This document shows positions 6,909 to 15,895 of a stretch of DNA of 35,219 nt, piece after piece. This DNA comes from Candidatus Methanophagales archaeon (GTDB taxonomy: Archaea; Halobacteriota; Syntropharchaeia; Alkanophagales; Methanospirareceae): contig JAPVWK010000006.1 in assembly GCA_028572065.1 (NCBI GenBank), positions 1 to 35,219 on the forward strand, in the 5' to 3' direction. A model generated the notes under the pieces. It saw only the letters and a program-made list of their open reading frames with translations, did no database searches and was not told where the DNA came from. A program made the translations under genes and the position numbers. Numbering within the stretch: position 1 is the stretch's first letter; each line of letters opens with the position of its first letter.

Positions 6909-8438
6909 TTAACGCTGTGACAAATAGGGCGTATGCTGAAATAGTACCTCGTCTTGCTCATAACTACGGTTTAAACGTAGGGCGAGTTCTGCCTTTACCA
7001 ATTCCCTACTTAGGTAAGAAACGTGTTCAAGTACGGAAACCAGCCCCAGTCGCAGGATTGTGTCCATCACCTCTTTTGCATTCGTCCCTACTATTCGTTT
7101 ACCGGTGGGCGCATGTTTAGCACATATTTTTTTAGTGTTTTCGTCTTCTAATTCTATAATACCAATTCTAAAGCTACCTTTAGGGTCAAGGCGCCACTTG
7201 GCGTCCGCGTTTGCAATAATAAAGTCTTTTTCTGGAATCTTCATGACCGGCTTCGTTTTCTTTTCCTTAAACATCAACAGGTCAAGTCCAACGTCCTTTG
7301 GAGCACTTTTGCGTGTCTTCGCGAGCATCATCAGCTCTGATGCAACCCGCAACTCTCTTACACTGCCTTTCGCTTTAGCGCTGTATTCCGGTGTAAAAAG
7401 GAACTCCGCGTTCAATTCGGATGCGATACCCGCTAAAACTGCATTTACACCTACCGAGTCGGCATCTATAAGTTCTGTGACGTTACCAACACCGAAAAAC
7501 AGAGGTGTTTTTTTGTCTCGTAACCGGAATAGATAATAGTTGTAGATAGATTCTGCGAGTCCGTAACCAATGGCATTCAATACAGGGTCCGCGATTATGC
7601 GTCTTATGCCATGCACCTCAGCCAGTTTTAGGTTCTCGAACATACTCTCGTGTGATGTGTCAGAATCGGGAATTACAACTGCTGCTATATCATTTCCCAC
7701 TATTGCATCCGCCACAGCCGCGATATTTGCTTTATTCACACTGAGCACCATATCGGCACCGGATTCTATACCCGCGAGTATGAGTTCCGCATCTAACGTA
7801 TCCACGGAAATGGGCATGTCAGGTGCGAAATTTAGAGCGGCTTTTACAGCGTTCTTAACTTCGGCTGGTTTCGCACCGATATGAACGCCAATGTCTATAA
7901 TATCCGCGCCGCAATTCATGAAGTACGCCATTTTTTTGTGTAGTTCCGTTTCGCTCATCAAAGTTGCATCCACGAGCTCGGCACACACTTTCATTCGTGC
8001 GCCACCGCCGATTTTATTGCTCTTTATGCTGAACGTCTCTTTTACTTGGCGTTCTAATTCAAACAACTGTGTATACGCATCCTCTAATCGCTTTTCTGCC
8101 AGGAACTCCTCGGCAGGTATATGCGCAGAGAACTCCAGTTTATCTGCGGCTTTTAACGTTTCTACGAGGTCGTATGCGTTTCTGGGACCCAGCCGGACTG
8201 AAGTGGCTACCTCTTTCTCTAAACCCGTAAAATCCGCTTTGCAAAGGCCGGATACTAAAATAAGGTCGGGTATTTCAGAATGCTGTTCCAATGCTTTTTT
8301 CAGCGATTTGGGCGTGGAGAACGCGGCAATACTCAAGTCCTGTGTAAGCACTTCGCAGTCGAACGGTAAATTCACGGTTCTTAGTGCCGCCTTAACCATC
8401 CCTTCTGCTTTCTTTCCTGTTGCCAACAATATCTTCAT
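6909..8438 (-). CDS. Dihydropteroate synthase-related protein
   Basis: A 509-residue archaeal protein matching the DHPS-like family found in methanogens (the TIGR00284 type). An N-terminal domain of about 150 residues begins MKILLATGKKAEGMVK. The middle (about 150-400) is a TIM barrel related to pterin-binding enzymes, with GADIIDIGVHIGAKP, PISVDTLDAELILAGIESGAD, RIIADPVLNAIGYG and FFGVGNVTELIDADS. A C-terminal DUF-like domain follows. In these archaea it is thought to serve tetrahydromethanopterin synthesis, but the reaction has not been clearly shown. It is the last minus-strand gene before the defence island and converges on ribC. Confidence 0.88.
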   Translation of the reverse strand: MKILLATGKKAEGMVKAALRTVNLPFDCEVLTQDLSIAAFSTPKSLKKALEQHSEIPDLILVSGLCKADFTGLEKEVATSVRLGPRNAYDLVETLKAADKLEFSAHIPAEEFLAEKRLEDAYTQLFELERQVKETFSIKSNKIGGGARMKVCAELVDATLMSETELHKKMAYFMNCGADIIDIGVHIGAKPAEVKNAVKAALNFAPDMPISVDTLDAELILAGIESGADMVLSVNKANIAAVADAIVGNDIAAVVIPDSDTSHESMFENLKLAEVHGIRRIIADPVLNAIGYGLAESIYNYYLFRLRDKKTPLFFGVGNVTELIDADSVGVNAVLAGIASELNAEFLFTPEYSAKAKGSVRELRVASELMMLAKTRKSAPKDVGLDLLMFKEKKTKPVMKIPEKDFIIANADAKWRLDPKGSFRIGIIELEDENTKKICAKHAPTGKRIVGTNAKEVMDTILRLGLVSVLEHVSYLSRELVKAELALRLNRSYEQDEVLFQHTPYLSQR

Positions 8439-8470
8439 ACTCGCTTTTCCTGGTTACAAAAACTACAAGA

Positions 8471-8716
8471 TTATTTCGCCGCCACCTTTTCTATAATGCC
8501 TGCAACATCAGCCGGGTTTTTTGATACTGCCCCTTGCCACGTACCAAAACCGCAGTGTTCGTCAAATCCCTTCGTTTTCTTGGAGGGCACTAAATATCCC
8601 GCAGGTCGTCTGCCTGTTTTGAGCGCGAAAGAGCGTGTCGCGCGGTTATAACTCCAGTAATACTTTGGTTCTTCATAAGGCGAATTGATTATCAGTTGGT
8701 CAATTGTGGATTTCAT
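8471..8716 (-). pseudogene. Hollowed restriction helicase/nuclease (N- and C-terminal ends only)
   Basis: Only 81 residues long. Residues 1-53 (INSPYEEPKYYWSYNR, GRRPAGYLVP) match the N-terminus of large DEAD/DEAH restriction subunits of the type III-like BPTD_3080 family, which are about 900-1000 residues. The remaining 28 residues (CGFGTWQGAVSKNPADV then AGIIEKV) resemble the extreme C-terminal tail of the same kind of protein, after its nuclease domain. The most economical explanation is a large in-frame internal deletion that removed the helicase and nuclease. The N-terminal match is confident, the tail match less so. The ATG overlaps the hepT stop (ATGA), so it is still translationally coupled. 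It should have no enzymatic activity. Confidence 0.6.
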
Positions 8717-9057
8717 GTTTCATCCTCTGGTGGAACGATCCGCTCAAGTCTGGAGATTAAACCAGGTATGTCATGCTGAACAGTGTCCCAGACCTCGTTC
8801 AAATTTGCCCTGCCATAGGCATGGATGAGCAAATCACGCATCCGAGCCATTGCGGACCAGGGAATATCTGGATACATTCTCTGACACTCATCAGATAGGC
8901 GTTTAACTGCCTCCCCTATTAATTCCAGACACCGAATTACAGCGTACTGGCATTTCCGGTCGTCGAGAAAAGCAGTACTATCGAGCCCCGCCGTAAAATC
9001 TCTGACATCTTTAGCCGCGAGAAGGATATCGAGGAGATATGCAGCATCACGAGACAT
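8713..9057 (-). CDS. hepT: HepT-like toxin (HEPN RNase)
   Basis: HepT toxin of the MntA-HepT toxin-antitoxin class. The 114 residues form the all-helical HEPN fold, and the catalytic RX4HXY motif is intact as RDLLIHAY (Arg74, His79, Tyr81). Known HepT proteins cleave RNA as dimers and are silenced when the cognate MntA adds AMP groups to the motif tyrosine. Other hallmarks are the CLELIGEAVKRLS helix and PWSAMARMRD. It overlaps mntA by 11 bp upstream and the restriction remnant by 4 bp downstream. The preserved active site and preserved partner suggest a working pair. Confidence 0.92.
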   Translation of the reverse strand: MSRDAAYLLDILLAAKDVRDFTAGLDSTAFLDDRKCQYAVIRCLELIGEAVKRLSDECQRMYPDIPWSAMARMRDLLIHAYGRANLNEVWDTVQHDIPGLISRLERIVPPEDET

Positions 9058-9361
9058 AGACCGCCTCCAGTGACGAGAGAATTGCCCTACGGCGGATGTA
9101 GTTCCGACTCTGCTCCACTGCCCGTCGTGTCAAGAGGTCTACCTCACGTCCACATATTTGCTTAAGTTCGTCCTGCATCTGTACGAGATCGAATAACGTA
9201 TGTTTTGCGTCATCCTCAAAGCTGACGAGCACGTCTATATCGCTATCGAATCGGAAGTCGTCACGAAGCACAGAGCCGAAGAACGAGAATTCGTGGATAT
9301 TCCATTTCTTACAGAATTCAGCAATCTCTTTTTTTGGTGGGGTGATCTGCGCTTTGGTCAA
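9047..9361 (-). CDS. mntA: MntA-like nucleotidyltransferase antitoxin
   Basis: A minimal nucleotidyltransferase of 104 residues with the motif GS-x10-DxD intact (Gly29-Ser30, Asp41, Asp43 in FGSVLRDDFRFDSDIDVLV). In this family it transfers AMP to HepT and so neutralises it. The start is TTG at 9361, chosen because GAGGT lies seven bases upstream and the N-terminal length then fits the family. It is the first gene of the mntA-hepT-remnant group, with the 107-bp gap to the AIPR gene holding no other gene. Confidence 0.9.
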   Translation of the reverse strand: MTKAQITPPKKEIAEFCKKWNIHEFSFFGSVLRDDFRFDSDIDVLVSFEDDAKHTLFDLVQMQDELKQICGREVDLLTRRAVEQSRNYIRRRAILSSLEAVYVS

Positions 9362-9468
9362 TGTTCTACCTCTATATTTTTAAAACTTTCAATGCTGCAG
9401 TCGTATCTCCAGCAATGTGCTAGCTCTTTGTGAGAGGAATTGACAATCGGTTGGTTCATTATTAGTTG

Positions 9469-11193
9469 TCATCGTACCCCCTCACTTGACGATAAATCTA
9501 TATTTTTTATCATATAGTTAACAAAATCTCTTGTCTTGGCAATTCTTCCAAATGTCCATTCTGTTTTATCTGCAAATTCAATAGCCAGTTCAAAGGTTTC
9601 GTGCCATGATTCAGTTAATATATCCTTTGAAAAATCATCCTCCGATAATGAAGTTACATCTGTAGCCTCATATTCCTTTTTGCCAAGCAATTTAATTGTT
9701 GAAAGCATTGCAAGATGAAATTTAAGATCTTTTATTTCTTGCGCTATATACTCCGTTGATTCATTGCGTAAAAAATTGTCAATTCTTTTCATTGTTTTTG
9801 CACAAAACAAATAAATGGCAGGATTTGTAGATTCACTGAAAACACGGTCATAGTCTGAATCTCTTTTTATTAAAGAAGATGGCCTAGCTCGTGCATTGTC
9901 AGGTTCACGTAAAATTATCGCCATAACAGTTTGTGCTAAATAGGGGATACCTATAATTCTATCAACGGGTTTCCCTATGTTTTTATAAAAATTCTTTCTG
10001 CGATCGTAGAACCAGTCATGTTGTAGAAAGTAATCTTCAATATTACGTTGAATTCGGTCGGTTGCCTTTAAGGATGCAATTGGAATTGCAGTTTGGAAAT
10101 TTGTTGCCTTAATAATACGATCTCGGGTTTCAGCATCATCTGTAACAATAATTCTTATTAAAATTGACCTTTCATCATTTTCCTCTACATTTTTTTCTTT
10201 AAAATAGTTATAGATAATGGTTGTTGTTTGTAATCCATTGACGACTTGTACATCGTCTAGAGTAATTGTTTTACCCGCAATACTTGCTTTTGAAGCTAAA
10301 ATGGTTATGCCGTTATTAAGCCACCAGAAATCCAATTCGTCGTCTGATCTAAGCGTTTGCCGAACATCTTTATTGACTTCAATGTCGCCCTGATAATCGC
10401 GAACATTTGACTCAAATATATATCGGCGCAAGTCACCACTTTCATCACTAACGAATTTGAAGTAATCTTCGAGGCTGGATAATACAACGTAGTTATTATC
10501 GCCTCTTGAAATATAGTTTTCAAGAAACCGAAGTTGTAAGGTGTAACTTTTTTCAAGGCGTGAAGCATCAAGCAATTCACGTGCTCCAACAAATTTAACC
10601 TCAACCATGGATCCGTGGAAATAGCGTTCAATCGTTTCTTTTAGAGTTTTTGCCCTGTTGCGAACATTGGGATGGATAGTTGAAGTATCTCCTTTACTAA
10701 CATAAACATAGTAGATTTTTAGTTCTGGATGGCGCGCTGCCAAACCGAGATATGCAGTGCGAAAAGCATCTGCCTTATTAATAATATCTGTATTATAGAC
10801 CGTCCGAAAGTCAGGCAGATCATTTTTTAGATTGAAGATGTCTGCCACTGTAGCATTAACACGGTCAACTACACTCTCCGAAAAGGTAGGCGAACGTTTA
10901 GCTTGAATTAAGAAAATCTCTAATACCGGATTCTTCTTAATTGCCTCTATGACTGTATCTTCGTTGAAAAGTTCATTGTTAATAAAAGTAAAAAATCCGT
11001 CGATTCCACCATCACCACTACCTCCGACTTTGCCAGAAAACAACTCATCATACGAGAGCTCATAATTTTTTAAAAGTTGTTCAAAAGTGAATACTTCAAA
11101 ATAATCACTATCTGACAGAGTGTCCGCGGTCTGTGTCTTTTTTTGTTTAAGTATACTATCCAAAATTATAATATCATTATCATTAGAACTCAT
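9469..11193 (-). CDS. AIPR-family abortive-infection protein
   Basis: A 574-residue protein with the AIPR domain, which is associated with abortive-infection phage resistance and often lies beside restriction-modification genes. Diagnostic stretches are RYIFESNVRDYQGDIEVN, DFWWLNNGITILASK and VQVVNGLQTTTIIYNYF in the middle. The N-terminal 150 residues (GGSGDGGIDGFFTF, then EIFLIQAKRS) look like a restriction-endonuclease-like core: GIDG followed by a strand and QAK is compatible with a D-QxK motif, so a nuclease role is plausible. The start overlaps the stop of the upstream methyltransferase remnant (ATGA). The gene is visibly richer in A and T than its neighbours, which suggests transfer. 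Confidence 0.85.
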   Translation of the reverse strand: MSSNDNDIIILDSILKQKKTQTADTLSDSDYFEVFTFEQLLKNYELSYDELFSGKVGGSGDGGIDGFFTFINNELFNEDTVIEAIKKNPVLEIFLIQAKRSPTFSESVVDRVNATVADIFNLKNDLPDFRTVYNTDIINKADAFRTAYLGLAARHPELKIYYVYVSKGDTSTIHPNVRNRAKTLKETIERYFHGSMVEVKFVGARELLDASRLEKSYTLQLRFLENYISRGDNNYVVLSSLEDYFKFVSDESGDLRRYIFESNVRDYQGDIEVNKDVRQTLRSDDELDFWWLNNGITILASKASIAGKTITLDDVQVVNGLQTTTIIYNYFKEKNVEENDERSILIRIIVTDDAETRDRIIKATNFQTAIPIASLKATDRIQRNIEDYFLQHDWFYDRRKNFYKNIGKPVDRIIGIPYLAQTVMAIILREPDNARARPSSLIKRDSDYDRVFSESTNPAIYLFCAKTMKRIDNFLRNESTEYIAQEIKDLKFHLAMLSTIKLLGKKEYEATDVTSLSEDDFSKDILTESWHETFELAIEFADKTEWTFGRIAKTRDFVNYMIKNIDLSSSEGVR

Positions 11194-11672
11194 TCTTCCA
11201 CCTCCACGATCTTTAAACTTTCAATTCCGCGGTCATCCACAATCTTCACAGCAATCTGCCAGATACCGCCTACTTCAAAGGGCAAGGAAACAGTACCGCG
11301 GTATACTTCGATTAGTTCCTCATCTACCTCTGCCCTCAGGTTCTTTGCCAACCGCGCCCAGCCGTCTTTTGCACCTGCCATCGGGAAGAATACCTGTCTT
11401 GGATAGAGACTTCTCTCGTCATAATCAGTGTCAAGCATCCACATAGCGATCTTTTCCGTGCCGCCTGATTCAATCGTACCGGTTTTTGTGCTGTAATAAT
11501 CAAACCCAAGAACCTCCACCCGATACTTACCCTTACCTTTCCATTCCTTTATCTTTTCCACACTCACATCCGGCTGACCAATGAGCCAGAAGCTCTCGTT
11601 GTTGGTGCGCTCTTTTCCTTTGTGGTCGTATTGGTCTATATGTTTCTTCCTGGATTTTTGGCGTCCTAGCAT
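11190..11672 (-). pseudogene. Hollowed DNA methyltransferase (N- and C-terminal ends only)
   Basis: The ATG at 11672 follows AGAAGG and gives about 160 residues. The first 20 or so (KKHIDQYDHKGKERTNN) match the N-terminus of large site-specific DNA adenine methyltransferases that pair with BPTD_3080-type restriction enzymes, where the next residues would be PPVGLV. Instead the sequence jumps to the C-terminal domain of the same family (GQPDVSVEK, RVEVLGFDYYSTKTG, SLYPRQVFFPMAG, RGTVSLPFE, VKIVDDRGIESLK). The catalytic centre (DPPY-type motif, SAM site) is missing, about 600-700 residues less than full length. The frame stays open, so a stub protein may be made. A longer frame opening at 11789 adds an unlikely hydrophobic N-terminus. 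Confidence 0.7.
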
Positions 11673-11797
11673 TTGAACCTTCTCACGTATCGTGAATATT
11701 TCTATTAAGACCAGGGATACTATAAAATTTATTTGTGTTTTTATGTTTACACCTTTGTAAACATTTTCCCGTGCAAAAATGTATGCCACAATCGCAT

Positions 11798-12937
11798 TTA
11801 TGTGCCAACCAACGCCTGTCGTAACAGTTCCTTCTGCGGCGCCGAAAGATTCCTTGGCGTTTCCACAATTACACGCACATACAAATCGCCACGACCTTTA
11901 CCCCCAAGTTGCGGCATTCCCAGCCCACGCAAACGAAGCTTGGCATCGGTCTGTGTTTCAGCCGGTATTGTTAGCTTCACCTGCTTACCCTCGATAGTCC
12001 AGACCATGATTTCACCGCCTAATGCCGCCTGTGCGAAATCAATCGGTACTTTCAAAGATAGGTCATTGCCACGCCGTTCAAAGACCGGATGTGGTAGCAC
12101 GTTTAATACCACATACAGATTACCGGGTTTACCACCAATCTGCGACTCAGGAGGTCTACCTGCATTCGGTACCTTTATCTCATAGCCCGAACCCACACCC
12201 TTCTTAATCTTAAGCACGATCTTTGTACGCTTTGATACTGTGCCTTTACCGCCACATGCGCTGCATAAGTCAAAATTAGATTTGCCGGTGCCTTTACACT
12301 GCGGGCATACCGTAGCGGTTATCACATGGCTACCACCTCTACGTTGCACGTTTCGTATCTGACCGGCGCCGTTGCAATATGGACATGTACTGGATTTCCC
12401 GGAACGAGTTCCCGAACCGCCACACGCCTTGCATCTTCGCGACATCGGCACTTCTATTGTCTTCTCCGTGCCCATAGCAGCATCTTCGAGCGTTATGTTC
12501 AAACCCAACCGCACATCAGCACCGTGAACCGGTTTTTGTATCCTCTCTCCGCTATCAAATAGTGTGTCAAATATGCCACCGCTACCAGTAAATCCGGGGC
12601 TGGACGCCGATCTGAAGTACGAATTGAATATCGCACTGCCAAAGATGTCCTCAACATCCTGAGAATGTGTGAAATGGCTCCAATCGAACCCTTCTGGTCC
12701 AAACGCTTCATCCGCAACTCGTGACCCGATTTGGTCATACTTAGCTCGTTTTTCCTTGTCCACTAGCACCTCGTAAGCCTCTGAAATCTCTTTGAACTTC
12801 TCTTCCGCTTTTTTTTTGTCGCCTTTGTACGTATCCGGATGATATTGCTTCGCCAGCTTCCGATAGGCTCGTTTTATATCTTTCTCTTTGGCGTCTTTGC
12901 TAACGCCAAGTATCGCGTAATAATCTTTCTTTGGCAT
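11798..12937 (-). CDS. dnaJ: Chaperone DnaJ (Hsp40)
   Basis: Co-chaperone that delivers unfolded clients to DnaK and stimulates its ATPase. Residues 1-70 are the J domain with the HPD motif (YHPDTYKG). A short Gly/Phe/Ser linker follows, then the zinc-finger domain with four CxxCxGxG-type repeats ([32 protein letters not shown]), then the C-terminal substrate domains with FERRGNDL and [13 protein letters not shown]. At 379 residues it is a full type A DnaJ. It has its own TATA box and lies 117 bp downstream of dnaK. No grpE is present in the window. Confidence 0.97.
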   Translation of the reverse strand: MPKKDYYAILGVSKDAKEKDIKRAYRKLAKQYHPDTYKGDKKKAEEKFKEISEAYEVLVDKEKRAKYDQIGSRVADEAFGPEGFDWSHFTHSQDVEDIFGSAIFNSYFRSASSPGFTGSGGIFDTLFDSGERIQKPVHGADVRLGLNITLEDAAMGTEKTIEVPMSRRCKACGGSGTRSGKSSTCPYCNGAGQIRNVQRRGGSHVITATVCPQCKGTGKSNFDLCSACGGKGTVSKRTKIVLKIKKGVGSGYEIKVPNAGRPPESQIGGKPGNLYVVLNVLPHPVFERRGNDLSLKVPIDFAQAALGGEIMVWTIEGKQVKLTIPAETQTDAKLRLRGLGMPQLGGKGRGDLYVRVIVETPRNLSAPQKELLRQALVGT

Positions 12938-12983
12938 AATACCTCTGCACCAGTCTCAGATGCACTAATAAGCATCGGTTTCG

Positions 12984-12999
12984 CTTATAAATATAAAAA
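12984..12999 (-). promoter_or_regulatory. TATA box of dnaJ
   Basis: The minus strand reads TTTTTATATTTATAAG, 47-62 bp before the dnaJ ATG, so dnaJ can be transcribed separately from dnaK. The predicted leader is about 25 nt. Confidence 0.55.
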
Positions 13000-13054
13000 A
13001 CCCAAATCCCAATAGCGTTAGGATTTAGGCATTTAGTGCAATCCCGATTTCTGC

Positions 13055-14890
13055 TTATTCCTCCTCATCCACCACTTTATATTCCGCATCCGCGGTACTC
13101 GGCCCTTCTCCTTTTGGTGCTTCTTGCTGCTGATGCTGCGCTCCCGCTTGCTGATACGTCCGCGTGGAAATCTCGTGGAATGCTCGAGTCAGCTCCTCCA
13201 TATCAGCCCGTATCTTCTGGACCTCTTCGCTCTTCAGCGTCTCCTTCAGTCGTTCCGTAATAGCATTAATCCGCGTTCGCTCGTCACTCGTGACTTTATC
13301 GCCCAAATCCGTGAGTGCCTTTTCGGTTGTATATATAAGACTCTCCGCTTGATTCTTCGTTTCTATAGCGTCACGGCGTCTTTTATCTTCCTCTTCAAAC
13401 TGTTTCGCATCATCCACCATTCGATCTATATCACTTTGCGATAATTTGGTTGAAGCCGTAATCGTAATTACCTGCTGCTTGCCCGTGCCCCTATCCTTGG
13501 CTGTTACACTCAATATACCGTTAGAATCTATGTCGAAGGTAACCTCAATTTGTGGCACACCCCTTGGCGCGGGCAGAATATCCATCAAATGGAACCGTCC
13601 AAGAGACGTATTATCACGTGCAAATTCTCGTTCACCTTGCAGGACATTTATCTCGACACTAGTTTGATTATCGGCAGCAGTCGAAAAAATTTCACTTTTC
13701 TTTGTGGGAATTGTAGTGTTCCGCTCGATTAAATTCGTGCATACTCCTCCCAGGGTCTCAATACCAAGCGATAAAGGCGTAACGTCCAGCAGCAGCACAT
13801 CTTTCACTTCGCCCGTTAGCACGCCTGCTTGTATCGCAGCGCCCATAGCCACGCATTCCATCGGGTCAACGCCTCGCTCGCCTTTTACACCCACGTAATC
13901 CGAGATGAAATTCTGCACTATCGGCATCCTTGTCGGTCCACCCACGAATATGATCTTGGAGATGTCCGGCGGTGTGATTTTGGCATCTTTTAAAGCTTGA
14001 TCTACCGAGATTTTGCATTTATCTACTATGGGCCGCACGAGTTCCTCTAATTTCGCACGCGTTAGTTTCGTCACGAGATGCTTAGGACCCGAAGCGTCTG
14101 CGGTGATAAACGGCAGGTTTATATCTGTCTCAAGTACATTCGATAGCTCTATCTTCGCCTTTTCGCACGCCTCCCGCAATCTTTGCAACGCCATCTTGTC
14201 GTTCCGTACGTCTATTCCCGATTCCGTCTTGAACTCTTCCGCCACGTGATCCACAAGCGCGTTATCCATGTCCGTGCCGCCCAGTTCGGTATCGCCACTC
14301 GTGGACATAACCTCAAATACGCCTTCACTGAACTCCATTAACGTTACGTCCAGCGTACCACCACCGAAATCGAATACCAGTATCTTCTGCTCCGTCTCTG
14401 TTTTATCAACGCCATATGCCAGAGCCGCGGCTGTTGGTTCGTTTATTATTCGAACGACTTCCAGACCGGCAATCGCACCTGCATCTTTAGTCGCCGTCCT
14501 CTGGTTGTCGTTGAAGTATGCCGGCACCGTTAAGACCGCCTTGTCCACCTTATCGCCTAAGAACGATTCAGCATCGCGTTTTATCTTTTGTAGAATGAAT
14601 GCGGTTATTTGCTGCGGTGTGTATTCCTTGCCCTGAACCTTCACCTTATAGTCCGAGCCCATCTTGCGTTTGATCGCAATCACAGTACCTTCGGGATTGG
14701 ATACCGCCTGTCGTTTCGCGGGTTCACCAACCAGCATTTGCCCGTCTTTCGTGAATGCGACATATGACGGAAACGCTTTGCCACCGAGACTAGTCCCCTC
14801 TGCACTTGGTATAATCGTCGCTTTTCCGCCTATCAATGCGGCTGCTGCGGAATTGCTCGTTCCTACATCTATACCTATTGTTTTTGCCAT
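13055..14890 (-). CDS. dnaK: Chaperone DnaK (Hsp70)
   Basis: ATP-dependent protein-folding chaperone, 611 residues, full length. Nucleotide-binding motifs are GIDVGTSNS at the N-terminus, [13 protein letters not shown] near residue 180 and [11 protein letters not shown] near 320. The substrate domain begins after [14 protein letters not shown], and the tail is Gln and Glu rich, ending KVVDEEE. Archaeal DnaK systems are generally regarded as acquired from bacteria. The order dnaK then dnaJ on one strand is usual, but grpE is not adjacent and must lie elsewhere. A TATA box is at 14941-14951. Confidence 0.98.
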   Translation of the reverse strand: MAKTIGIDVGTSNSAAAALIGGKATIIPSAEGTSLGGKAFPSYVAFTKDGQMLVGEPAKRQAVSNPEGTVIAIKRKMGSDYKVKVQGKEYTPQQITAFILQKIKRDAESFLGDKVDKAVLTVPAYFNDNQRTATKDAGAIAGLEVVRIINEPTAAALAYGVDKTETEQKILVFDFGGGTLDVTLMEFSEGVFEVMSTSGDTELGGTDMDNALVDHVAEEFKTESGIDVRNDKMALQRLREACEKAKIELSNVLETDINLPFITADASGPKHLVTKLTRAKLEELVRPIVDKCKISVDQALKDAKITPPDISKIIFVGGPTRMPIVQNFISDYVGVKGERGVDPMECVAMGAAIQAGVLTGEVKDVLLLDVTPLSLGIETLGGVCTNLIERNTTIPTKKSEIFSTAADNQTSVEINVLQGEREFARDNTSLGRFHLMDILPAPRGVPQIEVTFDIDSNGILSVTAKDRGTGKQQVITITASTKLSQSDIDRMVDDAKQFEEEDKRRRDAIETKNQAESLIYTTEKALTDLGDKVTSDERTRINAITERLKETLKSEEVQKIRADMEELTRAFHEISTRTYQQAGAQHQQQEAPKGEGPSTADAEYKVVDEEE

Positions 14891-14940
14891 TTTTTAACAC
14901 CCTAAAATCTTTTTGTATATTGTGCTATATAGCTGTTTTT

Positions 14941-14951
14941 CCTTTATAAAC
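14941..14951 (-). promoter_or_regulatory. TATA box of dnaK
   Basis: On the minus strand GTTTATAAAGG lies about 55 bp before the dnaK ATG, giving a leader of about 30 nt that includes TTAGGGTG near the start codon. No CIRCE-type inverted repeat is seen. Confidence 0.55.
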
Positions 14952-14975
14952 TTTGACGCCGCATCAAGGATTACC

Positions 14976-15818
14976 TCACTTGGCAAGTTCTCTCGCCTTC
15001 TGGATATTCTCTTTGTCACCTCTCCGAGTATCAACAGGAGTTTCAAGTATCATCGGCAACGCCCTTATGCGGTCGTCTTTAAGTATAACCCGAAAACCAT
15101 CTTCGCCTATGTATCCAAGTCCGATATGCTCATGCCGGTCCAACCGCGAGTTCAAACCCGCTTTTGCGTCATTCAGATGGATTAGCTTCAGACGGTTAAG
15201 GCCTATAACCTTATCAAAAAGTAGTAGCGTTGCATTCAAAGCCTCAACAGTCCGTAATTCGTATCCCGCAACAAATGCGTGGCATGTATCGAAACAGACC
15301 CCTATTCTATCCTGATGCTCAATATCGTCTATGATATGGCGTATATCCTCAAAAGTGGTGCCCATACTGTTCTTTGTACCGGCGGTATTCTCAAGCAGCA
15401 GCATCACTTCGTTATCAACTTCACGAAATGCCGTGTTTAGCGCGTCCGCAATCCTCAAAAAACCCGCGGGTTTGCCCGAACCTCGATGACTACCAAGGTG
15501 TGTTACGATGTACGGGATTTGTAGAGTCTCGCACCGTCTCAATTCCGTGATAAGTGCTGCTACTGACTTGTCATAGACCTCATTGCTCGGTGCGGCGAGG
15601 TTTGGGAGGTATGGCATGTGATCCACAGGAGGGATTATCCCGGAATGCTTGACCTTCTCAATGAATCGTTCTATCTCAATCTCTTTGAGTTCCCGGATTT
15701 TCCAGCCCCTAGGGTTTGTCGAAAATATCTGGAACGTATCACAGTCTTTCTCTATTGCTCGGTCCACGGCCTTATCTATTGACCCTGCGATTGAGACATG
15801 AACGCCAACGCGAATCAT
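14976..15818 (-). CDS. nfo: Endonuclease IV (AP endonuclease)
   Basis: Zinc-dependent apurinic/apyrimidinic endonuclease of base-excision repair. The 280 residues form the family TIM barrel with its metal-binding blocks: VGVHVSIAGS at the N-terminus, PYIVTHLGSHRGSG, the MLLLENTAG glutamate, VCFDTCHAFVAGYE, KLIHLNDAK, HEHIGLGYIGEDGF and PMILETP. All signature histidines, aspartates and glutamates appear present. It precedes dnaK on the same strand with an 85-bp gap that holds the dnaK promoter. Upstream is the small IS remnant. Confidence 0.96.
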   Translation of the reverse strand: MIRVGVHVSIAGSIDKAVDRAIEKDCDTFQIFSTNPRGWKIRELKEIEIERFIEKVKHSGIIPPVDHMPYLPNLAAPSNEVYDKSVAALITELRRCETLQIPYIVTHLGSHRGSGKPAGFLRIADALNTAFREVDNEVMLLLENTAGTKNSMGTTFEDIRHIIDDIEHQDRIGVCFDTCHAFVAGYELRTVEALNATLLLFDKVIGLNRLKLIHLNDAKAGLNSRLDRHEHIGLGYIGEDGFRVILKDDRIRALPMILETPVDTRRGDKENIQKARELAK

Positions 15819-15895
15819 TATCGGTTCTCCTATCCTAAAAGATTGATAGCTATAGATAAGTAATTTTCGTTTGATCCGTAACTCAGCCTAATTAC

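Noticed and set aside
11673-11789. N-terminal extension of the methyltransferase stub
   Set aside because: The extension is hydrophobic and unlike the family, while ATG 11672 has an AGAAGG site at a good distance and gives the expected family start.
13124-14897. Several plus-strand frames opposite dnaK
   Set aside because: Antisense frames are common over GC-balanced dnaK genes; none has a ribosome binding site or known domain.
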